A stretch of DNA of 64,000 nucleotides. It comes from Cliona cf. orientalis. Its lineage: Eukaryota; Porifera; Demospongiae; Clionaida; Clionaidae. Of this stretch, positions 1-11,300 are shown one piece after another (the first letter of the stretch is position 1; every line of letters begins with the position of its first letter). Where the stretch lies: contig OZ005698.1 in assembly GCA_963930775.1 (NCBI GenBank), forward strand, positions 8,128,501 through 8,192,500, read 5' to 3'. Under the pieces are notes generated by a model. That model saw only the letters and a list, made by a program, of their open reading frames with translations, did no database searches and had not been told where the DNA came from. Position numbers and translations under genes: made by a program.

Positions 1-61
1 GCGACCCTTTAGACCAGACCCTTTTCTTGTGCGTGCATGAAGGGGGCAGAGCACGAGACTA
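1..61. mobile_element. Right end of a Mutator-like MITE
   Basis: The segment ends in CACGAGACTA at base 61, the same terminal inverted repeat that closes related elements at 12695, 35910, 47593 and 16507. It lies in intron 1 of paralog 1, where paralogs 2-4 carry the same element, so the insertion predates the gene duplications. The left end is outside the window. Confidence 0.6.
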
Positions 62-136
62 CCACACATAAATTACTATAATTTTATCAAATTTTTATAA
101 AAGATTCTGGCTAAATTAAACTCATTCCTTTAATAC

Positions 137-215
137 CTTTTTCACTGTCATAATCGCTCGTTTCCTTCAGGTCGTCCGAGCTCGTGATGGTGGCGGCAAT
201 CGCTAGATTGGACAT
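137..215 (-). CDS. Paralog 1, exon 1 only (Death/ankyrin family)
   Basis: This is the first coding exon of a fifth family member; the rest lies beyond the left edge. It encodes 26 residues beginning MSNLAIAA and ending SDYDSEK plus one base (phase 1), then a GTATTA donor. It aligns codon for codon with exon 1 of paralogs 2-4. An in-frame TGA four codons upstream of the ATG supports the conserved Met as start here and, by homology, in the other paralogs. It lacks the N-terminal Death domain found in paralog 5. Confidence 0.7.
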
Positions 216-293
216 CTTTCTATACCCTCATCGAGGGAGCAGGGGGAGCCCCGTGTGATCACAATGTGCATGCTCGATATGGCGTGTGAGACG

Positions 294-332
294 GCAGCCC
301 CACCCTTTCGCTAAATAGTGGGAGAGGCTGGC
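294..332. promoter_or_regulatory. Conserved GC-rich palindrome upstream of paralog 1
   Basis: GCAGCCCC and GAGGCTGGC arms flank a CTAAATAG core about 80-115 bp upstream of the exon 1 ATG. The same palindrome occurs at the same place in all five paralogs. The AT core could serve as a TATA-like element for the minus-strand gene or for both strands; this is inference. Confidence 0.45.
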
Positions 333-458
333 CCTGGTCTGCAGAGAGAACAGTGGCTCCTACACACTTCCCCTTAATATCCGTTTCAATTTTTTTCATT
401 CGTTAATAATACAAGTAGATCTAGCTAGTAATGGTGAATTTGCATCAGGATCACTTTA

Positions 459-728
459 GGCCAGTGTTAGTTGTAAACGTGTTTCTGGTCACCCGCCCGC
501 ATGCTATTTTGGAGGCCGCCTGTTTTGGCCATTATTGCCATTATTTGGCACTGCGCATGCTCAATTCAATTACCTAAATTAATGTCACCATCCTGTCTGT
601 GGTTTGTCCAGGAAATGTTCAAATTGTACAGGATATGCTGAGGTAAAATAATGGAATAATGAATAATGATAACCGCCCGCCCGCATGGCTAAGTGAGCTC
701 AGAAACACGTTTACAACGAACAGTGGCC
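459..728. mobile_element. MITE with 29-bp TIRs, TTTA target duplication
   Basis: Left end GGCCAGTGTTAGTTGTAAAC matches the reverse complement of the right end with two mismatches over 29 bp. Flanking TTTA is duplicated at 455-458 and 729-732. The interior carries GCCCGCCCGC near both ends. A partial copy of the left end is at about 57860. Confidence 0.65.
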
Positions 729-774
729 TTTAATATCATAGATAGCAGAAAGGGGGAAACTATCTATGACTTTA

Positions 775-1380
775 TATTCTTTCAGAGAAATCCCAAAATT
801 CTAGCAGTTATCCTATCTGAATTCATAGTGGTGCTGATGGAGCTATGCACGTAACTACTCCACTATAGTTCAAGATAGTTAAAATTTTTGCAAGAGTGTG
901 AGTGGTGCCAGGAGCTCTCAGTTCAACAAGCTTAAATGTTGGTAAGTTTACAATCAGTGGCAGTGACAGTGAGTGAATTCTACCGTAACTCTACAACATA
1001 AACCCTAACTTCCAAACTCGGAATGGCCTGAAGGTACTTTTGCAAACAACTCGGCCAGTGTGGGTGGAGATAGTGCAATTAATCTGCGCTAGTGCTATTT
1101 CTGTCTCAATAATTTGATTCTGCATCTGTCAGCACTTGTACTCTGCAGTCACTGGAGGGGGTGCAATTTCCACTGTTAATAGTGCACTGACGATCTCTGG
1201 AGCTTCCTTTTCTGACAACACTGCTCGCTCAGGAGGTGATGCTATCCATGCTTGCAGCAGTGAAGTCACTGTTGAATCGTCAGATGGACTGATCAAGTAG
1301 TAATAATATTATGGCCGGCCAGTGCCTCCTATTTGGCATCTTCCCGAGGCTAATGGTGGGGTATCATAATAATATTATTA
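775..1380 (+). pseudogene. Beta-helix (Pmp-like) fragment, copy 1
   Basis: This stretch matches the open copy at 36479-37051: the ALSSTSLNVG segment, the FANNSASVGG segment and the GGGAIST...FSDN segment follow in the same order. Small indels and stops break the frame throughout, so I call it a decayed copy. The GGA[IL] plus FxxN motifs are those of chlamydial Pmp-type right-handed beta-helices; use of this fold in sponges is from general knowledge. It lies divergently upstream of paralog 1. Confidence 0.55.
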
Positions 1381-1809
1381 TTATGTGATCAGCTTGCCAC
1401 TGATCTCATGATCGTTCGTGATGTTGGTGATCATGACTCAGACTCTATAGTGATCATAATATTATTATGTATTAAACCAAGCTGATAATACTCTGTCTTA
1501 ACACTATAATTTACTTTTGTACTTCAGTCTGTCTGATCTAGCCTGTGAAAGTACGTGGGGACCTACAATAATAATAATAATGTTCATAAAGTACAGTCAT
1601 ATATATCTATACAAAGTTTAATGTCACATGAACTTGTATAGCTAACTTAGTATATTATGTATACAACTGGCCAAAGAATAATTATTATAATTATTAAACT
1701 TAAGGGCCAAAGAGAAAATAATGTTACCTATCATTGATATAATATTATACCAACTATGCTATCAATATTGGTATGTTGTCTAATAATTATTATATTAAAA
1801 TCTGTGGGT
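1381..1809. other. AT-rich intergenic DNA, no gene seen
   Basis: This is the spacer between the beta-helix fragment and the 3' flank of paralog 2. It is rich in ATT/AAT runs and homologous to the spacers at 23746, 37052 and 48070. I see no coding or RNA signal. Confidence 0.5.
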
Positions 1810-1815
1810 ACATCC

Positions 1816-2244
1816 TATGGCAATCCAAATGTGACAAAATTATCAAAATTCAAACTCAAGGGTGTAAAAGTACAAAGTTTGTACATGGAAGGGTGCAAAA
1901 AGTCAATGCTGCAAACTCAAGGGTGCAAAAGTACAGCGCTGCATGTGGAAAGGTGCAAAAGGTCAAACCTGCAAACCTGCAAACTCAAGGGTGCAAAAGC
2001 TGTGGATGTAAATTCTGGAATGGACTGGTGGAACACAGCAATATTGAAATTTTGCAGGATCCATGACCTCTGTACTTTTGCACCCTTGCGTTTGCACTTT
2101 TGACCTTTTGCACCCTTGAGTTTGCAGCTTTGACCTTTTGTACCCTTGAGTTTGTGCACTTTTGACCTTTTGCACCCTTGAGTTGCATTTAATTTGCACA
2201 TTTGAGTTTGAATTTGGTAATTTTGTCACGTTTGGATTGCCATA
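1816..2244. mobile_element. Foldback element with repeat-filled arms, ACATCC target duplication
   Basis: The element starts TATGGCAATCCAAA and ends with its inverse complement. Each arm then breaks into tandem copies of CTCAAGGGTGCAAAAG-like units, direct on the left and inverted on the right. ACATCC is duplicated at 1810-1815 and 2245-2250. The paralogous sites near 24670, 37850 and 48460 lack the insertion. Short open frames on both strands here come only from the repeat. Confidence 0.75.
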
Positions 2245-2290
2245 ACATCCCACCTGTATTATCAATCAATATCATCAATATCAAAATATT

Positions 2291-2296
2291 TTTATT
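2291..2296 (-). promoter_or_regulatory. Probable polyadenylation signal, paralog 2
   Basis: AATAAA on the minus strand about 80 bp past the paralog 2 stop codon, a plausible position for 3' end formation. Confidence 0.45.
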
Positions 2297-2376
2297 ATGA
2301 GAAAACGAATACACAGGTCGTGTCATGTACACATGCACTGTTAACAGGGCTATTACAATTGTATAAAAATTCTATT

Positions 2377-5300
2377 CTATGATGCAGTTTCATCATACGA
2401 ATGTTGTTGTGGAGCAGTATCACTTTCTTGGTGTTTAGGAGTATCAGACAGTTTAGACCCATGCTCCAAGATATCCCTGAAAGTCTGTACACTTGTGACT
2501 TGGTCATGTTGCCGGCTAGTTGACTGGAGAGGGGCTGGCGCAAGATGACTATGACTTGGCTGTGGGATAAAACAGTAGTAATGGCACCATAACAATAATT
2601 TTAGTTAGCTATAATACTGTACCTTGTAACCATACTGCCGCAATAGCTGACACACTGCTGCGTGAGACACACTGTTAGCAAAATCATACGCCGTCAATCC
2701 ATCCTATAAGCAAAACTTGATGACATTGTAAGATGTGATTGGATAAGAACACATAAACATCATGATAATTCCCCAGTCCAGCCCAGGACTATAGATTAGT
2801 CTTGATTTCTATAATGATTATACTTTTGAAGCTTCATGCCAATATTCATCGGGTGCTTCCAAGGAGGTACATATGCATGTAATAAATCTTGGGTTACCAA
2901 GAAACCAAACATAATAGGTTATATACCTGGTCCTGGGCATCAATTTGAGCCCCAGCTCTGATCAGCTCTGCCACTATCGATGAATGACCTCCCCAGGCAG
3001 CAATCATCAGTCCTGTTCTGCATTCCTGCACAACGTTGTTATAATAATAATGAATGATGTACAATTATTAAATAAAACCAACTTTATTCTTGAGTTCAAT
3101 GTTTGCGTTAGATTGGATTAGTAATTTCACGATATCTGTGTTGCCACGGTCACATGCAACTTGAAGGGCTGAGTTTCCATACTGTGGACGAATACAAGTG
3201 TGTGGTATAAAAAGTAAATTAGAAAACAAGAAGTGGTTAAAAAAAACCTGATTCTGATAATTAACGTTTGCCCCATGTTCAACTAGGAATTTTGCCACCT
3301 CAATACGATTCCTAACAGAAGCAGCAATCAGTGGAGTAGCAGCATATTCATCCTGTGGTGAACATGATAATAGTGAAGATGTGAATAACACTGAGTATGC
3401 TGGGGATCAGTGAACAATACACAGCAAAATAAACATACTCACATCACACGGCTGGTCGATGGCTGCATGATGATGAACCAGCAGCTGGACCATCTCAATA
3501 TTGCCTTTAAGACAGGAGACGTATAGGGGGGACTGTTCTCCCTGTAGAGAGAGAACACTGGAGTGTCACATGACCTCCAAGAATGATGAAGCTATCCACA
3601 TGCTAGCTTGAGATGTGCTGCTTCACTGCATACATCTTTATAATATTACCGTAACACAGTGCTGCATGTACCTTATTGATGTCCGCCCCATGGGCCAGGA
3701 GCAGTTCCACTAGCCTCGGGTGGTCGTTCTTAGTAGCAAAGTACATTGGTGTTACCCCTGTCTGCATCAGAAATATATCCAGGGTAAGGCAAATCCAACA
3801 AACCCCTCCAACCCCTGTATAAGGACACCTCTTTATTCAGACACTGTCTAGGCTCCAAGCTAGATAGAGTGGTGCACAGAATAATCCACTAAAACAATTG
3901 CATCTCACTAATCAGGACATTTTCAAATTCAGCTGTCCCAGGAGTGACCACAATAAAGAGATGCCACTGTAGTGCACAAAATAAAACAGAGTCATGTTGC
4001 TCTAAATTAAGCCCACTAGTTTTACATGCATCAATAGCCCACACACTATGATGGCCATGAGAAACCCCACCTTGCTCTAAACTGAGCACACCATTCTATC
4101 ATGTTGACCATGGGACATGCAATGGTCACTCACCTTACTAAGGTGGTTCACATCAGCCCCGTGGTCGATGAGTAGAGCTGCTGGATCATAACGACCTTCC
4201 TGGCAGGCACCAAACAGGGCTGTTTCTCCACGTTCATCCTGCATGAGTTGAGACAATACAACGTTGAAACAGGCGATTGAGAAGTGAAGGAAGAGAAAAA
4301 ATCTCAGGACTTAGCCGGGATTTGAACCCAGGACCTTCTGAATTCTAGTCAGACACTCTTACCAACTGAGCTACTAAGCCTTGATGGCAGCGGAGTGTAG
4401 GATAGGTGGTATACATCCTAGGAACGAGTTCAAACCTGGCCTCTTCCTGAGATTTTTTCTCTTTTTCTCTTCCTTCACTTCTCAATCGCCTGTTTCAACA
4501 CCTGCCTTACCAGGCTTACCGTAATTAGCCTTTAATTGACAATACAACGTAAATGAGCAAGTTGTATATGGAAATCTGAAGGCTCACCAACTACAACTCC
4601 ACCCACTCACAACATGTAGAGCACACACATGCATGAAAGACAATATGGAATTACCACAAACAGCAATAAATTTAATAATTATGGAATTACCATAAGCATT
4701 CTTGAATTGCTCTGGGAGATCAGTAATCATTAAACTATTGCCCAATTTTCCAAGCAATCATGCTGTTGCTGTTGGAGCTACAAATTTACGTGTGACCAAA
4801 GATGATATCATAGGCATCCTACTGTCAATGACTATATAGCAATTGCACAAGCATCAATGTCTACTGTGTACACAATGTTACTGTGTCTCACATCATTTGG
4901 CAGATCCACTGCAGCATGGTGATGCAGGAGCAGAAGAACTATTTCAGTATGCCCTTCAAAGCTTGCTTTCCAAAGAACTGATTTTCCTTTCTGTAGCATG
5001 TGAAGGAGAGAGTTTTAGAGTGAGACACTAGTGGACAGTGGTTGAATGTGAGCAGTGGGGAGAGCTAGGGAGCTGAACAACGACCACTCCCTCACTACGA
5101 CATAAACTAGCTTAGCCTAGTGCAGTGCTGGCAAATATTATCCTCACAGGAAAATCCAAAACACAGTACATGTACGTACAAATTTTATCAGTTATCATTA
5201 TTTTTTTAGCATTAAAAGGAAGAACCACGACGTATGCATGTCTGCCATGAACAGCACATTGTTACTCATGCCTTGTACATCCCACTGGTTCACCATGCTG

Positions 5301-8300
5301 GCCACATTATGCATACATGTGTTCCAGGATCAACGCTCTCACCTTATTTCTGTAGTTCACATCTGCCCCATTCTTCACTAAAATCTCAGCAACATGGAGA
5401 TGGCCTTTGTCCACTGCCGCCACCAAAGCTGTGTCTCCGAAATCATCCTGTATAATTAGAATATTGGGCAGGTGTACAGAGCACAAAATAACAGCCGGCC
5501 ATCGGCCATTTTCCGTGCATTTCAACCAAATGGCTGCTCAAGCTACTTCTTGGTCGGTCATAGTGTCCAGGCAAAAGTTTCCAAAGCTATAAAACTACCA
5601 GTATGGTTTGGATAGAAATATCTACTTGATCTCAATGTCTCATTTATACAGTCTACTAGAATTTTATCTTACTTTTTATATCAAAAAACGAGCAAACGAG
5701 CTTCTTTGCAGTCGTTCTTGCTGTTCGTTCTATTTCTCAGTAGCCAAACATGATAAGTCAAAGTGCAATTGTTGTGCAAGATGTGCACGTGTACCTGTGG
5801 TTAAACTAATTGACCTTGTTTGTGGCTTCCTAGTACAGCCCACTAGCACTTGTACTCTCAGTTGTACAAGCATAGACTAGAGATAGCAAGGGATCTGGAC
5901 TCAGTGGCATGTCCTAGCAAATGGAGCAAATGACCGACCAACTTGGGAATTGGTTGGCCATCATGGCCACCCATCTTGAAAACCTTATTTTGTCTTCTGG
6001 GTGTACATAGTATTTCTCAAGTCATTATGTATGAATTTTATTAAGCGATATATTGGATAGGTGCTATCATGGACTAATAATTGTTGTGACAATGTAAATA
6101 ATCGCCCTTTGCCGTAAGTTTAATGGCTATGAGATTTTTCAACCATGCTGTTGCTAATCTGTGACCAAAGAGGCTTCCTAATGTCAATGACTATAGCTAG
6201 TAATGACTATAGCAAGCACAGTCTACCTACCGTATACTCTGGTTAATAAGCGCATGCGCTTATAGCGGTAAGCGGAACGACAGTATGCGCTTATATGGCA
6301 CATAACCACGCCTACAAACGTTTGGGCACGTGATGGATGCGAGGCCCAGGCCCGCTCACGCGCGCTAGTGCTGGCTGGTTCAATGGATCAAGCGCTTTAG
6401 CGTTTACAGCTGCCGCTCAAGACGACGAGTGCTGGCGATTTGTCTGAAACTCGATCTTCTAGCATGATATCATGCCATCATTTCTCCAAAGATATCTGGA
6501 CTCCACATACTTTCCAGCCGGTCAAGAACGGTCCACCGGTCACGTTCATAGAACGCCACGCCTAATAAGCGCATGCGCTTAACAAACAATAGCTTGTGAC
6601 GAGAAGAGAGCATACTCTTAATAAATAATGTGCGCTTAATAACCAGAGTTTACGGTATTCCTATACTTCATTACTAGTGGGCGTGGCTTAGGTCACATGA
6701 CCTGTCAGTTAGCTGCTCCAGAATCGCCATTCAGAAGTTCTCCTGCTGACTGTACATGGATGAATTATTGACAAAGTCAAAGGATTATCACATATGTACT
6801 GGATTTTTGGTGTAAAATTCGTCCATCTGGGAGATAGCTGTGCAGTGGGCAGGGACCCTGCTATGAATATAATTATCGCATGGGTCCCAGTCCTTAACAC
6901 ACCAGAGTCATACCTTGTACATCCTACTGGTTCACCATAATACCACCACATTATGCATACTTGTGTTCCAGGGATCAATGCTCTCACCTTATTTCTGTAG
7001 TTCACATTTGCCCCATTCTTCACTAAAATCTTAGCAACATGGAGATGACCTTTGTTCACTGCCGTCACCAAAGCTGTTTCCCCAGTCTCTTCCTGTACAA
7101 GACAATGAAAGACAAGCTAAAATACTGTTTACAATAGGTGAACTTAATAATTGAAGTTATGTGCCTCACCTTTGTTGCCATGTCAATATCAGCATGATAC
7201 TTGAGGAACATTTCGACCAGGTCTTGTCTCCCATGATAACTGATGTACCCGAGAGGATGCAGGCCACGCTAACAGACAGAACAAGACATTAGATTATTTC
7301 TTATCTATTGCCATGCAGTAGCACCTACTTGATCATAGATATTTAGCTCCACCCACTGGGCTAGGAGAGACGAGAACTCTCTGACGTCTGCAGTGCCATC
7401 ATAACAGAGCTTAAAAAATCTCTCCTCTTTAGCAGCCTGGAATACAGAAAATGGAAAAGCCACATAGTATTAATTAGCAACTCCACCATATTATTTTTAT
7501 CTAGCACTTACAAGTATGTTTAATGTCACAATCATGGGATAATGTGGCTAGCATGCATGATCATCTATTAACAGTACATGCTCACAAAACATAGAGACAT
7601 AGTTCATACACAAACAGTATCCTGCCTGGTCAAGATTTCTCATTAGTACCGTGCGCATGCGCATATAAAAGCGGTTGCAGAGGCCACACCCATTGGCAAA
7701 GCAAGCAGCTCCAACAAAGTGTGCAATGGCAACGTTCTCGCTCTGCTCGAACGTTGCTATCTGATTACTGACAGGTATGAACAGACCTCACCTCTCGCTT
7801 CGCTCGAGGCTCGGTGGCTAGCGCCAGCGTGCGGCGCTTTCGCACCGATCATTCGACAATGTGTCTCTAGCTGTAGCTATGGCCCGAGGCATTAAGGCCA
7901 CTCTTTTTTGTGCACACAGCCCTACAGTTCTGACCAATCCTGAGCCTTGTAGTGCGGCTCGTTCATAGCAACCGGGCGCATCCAAGACGCGTATCCATAC
8001 CCTCATGTAATGACACGGACTATATAAGAAAAATGACCGTCTGAAAAATATTTTTCGTTGTATATAGTATAACAATGCTAATATAGCACTTTGCATAATA
8101 TTCCTAAAATTTAAACCTGGTGATCTATAGCTAGGTTTCTCCCTCGAAATATCTCGTTATAATCAAAATAAATTTTGTACTTGCCATTTGTTTCTCATCA
8201 TAGATGATGACAACATCAATAGAGACGAGGACTATCCCATGGCTTCGGAAGAACTTCGACCTTGGAAGGATGGCATCGGCGATGTGTTGTGGCACTGTCC

Positions 8301-11300
8301 ATGTTATCTCCAGGCTCCCCACCACTATCCTATCAATGACTGCCGTCAGGGAGGGAATCTCGTACTCCTCGGCAAAAGACTGCCACAGCTTCACAACGTA
8401 GTCTAACGAAACCTGTGATATCTTTCGCTCAAGTTGAAGCACCACCTTGATCTTCTTGCATTGCTTTGTGGTGAATTTTGGAGAGGGTTGATCACATTCC
8501 TCATCAGAATCATCCGCAGACAGATTCTGGTACTCGATATAATCAATAAGCTTTGTTGTGAGGTAGAATCCAGAGAGACGGGCCTTGTATGCTTTCATAA
8601 GGATCTCCACTTCTTGGTCACTCGGTAGAAACTTGTTGACCAGTTGCTCCAAAGGGCTGTAATTATGATAATCCCACAGATCATTGAGGGTGACGGTAGT
8701 GAATAGTTTCTCCAAATCAGATGTTTCAGAAAAGTCATGCTTGAAGAAAGTGATTAGAAAGTGCCTCACTTTCCTGATATCACTCTGGGACTCGAGAGCT
8801 GACTGAACTTCAAACACAAGGGAGGAAAAGTGTGCCTTTATCTCATTCACATTGGAACGAATCATTTCCACACCTGCATATATAGTAATAACATCACCTT
8901 ACATGTATGAACTGGCTAATACATTATTAAGTTAACATCAATCCTAAGGCTCTTGAGAGTGAGCAAGAGCTAGCCGGCATATCCCATGAGTATGTAGAGT
9001 GTATGCACTATTTAGTGCTTTTGTTAAACGTAAACGTTGAATAGTTACCTTTTCAAAACTAAATATTCCTCTGGTGTTATTATGCCTAACTGCTCACTAA
9101 TACTAGAAATGGTGTGTTTGAAAATTATTAAGAGTGCTAATTTTTAGAATTACGAAAATCTACATGTAGGTATGCAACATTCTATGCTAATCATAAACTG
9201 ACTTCGTTGTTTCTTCTCAGAGCTGGCTGGTGGTTGGAAAACACCAGTAGGTACTTGTAGCATCTCTGAAAGGACAAAATTTAATAATATAATTGCTTCA
9301 TACAATAAATCCAGTCAAACTAATATAGTTAGGTGGCAGGGTTCTATCTAGAAATTTTGGTTTGGGGTGGAAGGGGGCGTGGCACTTCCATGCATAGTCC
9401 CCTCCTCCATACCATTATATTAATTTGACGCTGTTTAGGAGGTTTCTGTGTGATTTAGAATACTGAAGGACTTCATAATATAGAATCCCGAGCGAAGCGA
9501 GGGTTCTATGAGAGCCCTGAGGTCTTCTAAATCACATAGAAATCGACTAAACAGTGTCTAACAAGTTTAGATTTGTATTGCTAGAGCCAGAGGGCAAAAC
9601 TTGTAGGTGACTATGAGATATAGATATCTGTCAGTAGCCAATCAAATTGCAGTATTTGTGCATGTTGCAATAGGTATTTGTGGGTTTTAGGTATAACATG
9701 TATACTCTTTGACATAATTCAGAAGAATGCTATTGCTACTCTTCTTTGGGGGAGAAGCTGGGTGCTTTGGGGGGGAAGCTTCCCCCCTGCCCCCCCCTAT
9801 GGATAGAACCCTGGGTGGGATACACAAAATTCATAGTTTATTATCACAAACCATTCGCTTCTACATGCATGCAAGTGGTCATTATTCAAATGCACTATGC
9901 TCAAACTAGAGATCACCTAGGCTAAATAGAGCATACTAGGGGGTGTACTCTACATTCACTGCATATTCTGAAAACTAAGAAAACTCATGTGGTTGGTGAT
10001 AATCAACACCGAATTCAGTTTCCCTCACTTTAAAAGGTGTGTTTGCTACAGGTATGTGATTGATTGCCATTTTCATAAATCTTTCCGACAAAGGGGAGTC
10101 AACCCCTACTATTCACATCGCTTTTGTGAAGTCATACCTAATGGATGTTTAGCAGCCAGTTCCTTGCAGAGATGTCTGTCCACCATAGCCACTGCTTTTA
10201 GTAGAGACCTCCATGACGGCAAACCAAATCGCTGAGTGGAGTAGTTCTGCTTAATCCACTGGCTGAGGGCCTCACTCCAGCATCCAGCGATGTCCCTGGG
10301 ACGGCTTTCCCTTATCCTATCAATGTCGGCTTTAGCAAGACCAAGACAGGCACTGAGCTGCTCCCACTTGGCAGCTAGTGAGCCACACTCAACAGACACA
10401 ACATTCCAGTCATCCTCCGCTGTAGGGGAGAGGGGGTCTATACACATCTAGGGGTTGTTTTGGCTAAAGAAGGAGTTAATGTGTAGTCAAGGGGTGGCAA
10501 CTCCATATTAACCGATTACACGTGGATTGTGGATGACATACCCGTAGGCACTAAAATAGAATCATTCATTAATGTACTAGCTAATTAACTGTCATTAAAC
10601 AGCATCCTAGAACAGTTGTCATAGCGATTGTTTTTACTCACATTACCTTCAACTATCACCGCCTCAAGTTACTGAAATAATGGTAAGTGCCTACAGGCAT
10701 ATTATTGGCGTCTTTCGCAGCTTCAATGCACAATGCGTGCACGGCTTGAGGCATGTATCATGTGTAATCAAATCAATTACTTGGAGGGATGAAAGCAATC
10801 CTCCCTCCCCCCGAAATAAACCCCCTGTATGTGTGAGTATGCATTTATTTTATGCACACGGAAGGGATGAGAGAGGGGAGATGAATTAGTGTTTAGATGT
10901 ACGGCAATCTTTAATGATATGCCATCTTGGTCTTACTAAGAGTCTTGTTGTCGATGGTGGAGAGAAGTGCTTCAGTTTCTGTATGTGAAATAAGAATAAT
11001 TGAGTTCCATAAACTGACCAGAATGCCAAGTGTCTGCATGTAGGCTATAATAATAATTATTATAGGGGCCAGGGGTAACGTTGCTGGGGGGTGATCATGA
11101 CATGCATCCAATCCATACACCCTTCACCCACAGTATGCACTTCTTACTACATTGACACAGACAGTAACATGTATACCAATACTTGTACATGGACCGATGA
11201 CATGGAATAGTACCTATAGCTAGTACACTGTTAGTATAATCTGCAGTTTAAAAGTGCTATAATATTATACGCTACTATAAATATCCGTTAGCCCTATGCA

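Noticed and set aside
1756..2265. Cluster of overlapping open frames on both strands rich in GCKRSK-like repeats
   Set aside because: They arise from the short tandem units in the arms of the foldback element; both strands give similar repeats because the arms are inverted.
8188..8406. Plus-strand open frames opposite the helical-module exons (also 32124, 43906, 53030)
   Set aside because: Antisense shadows of the conserved minus-strand exon; conserved only because the real exon is.
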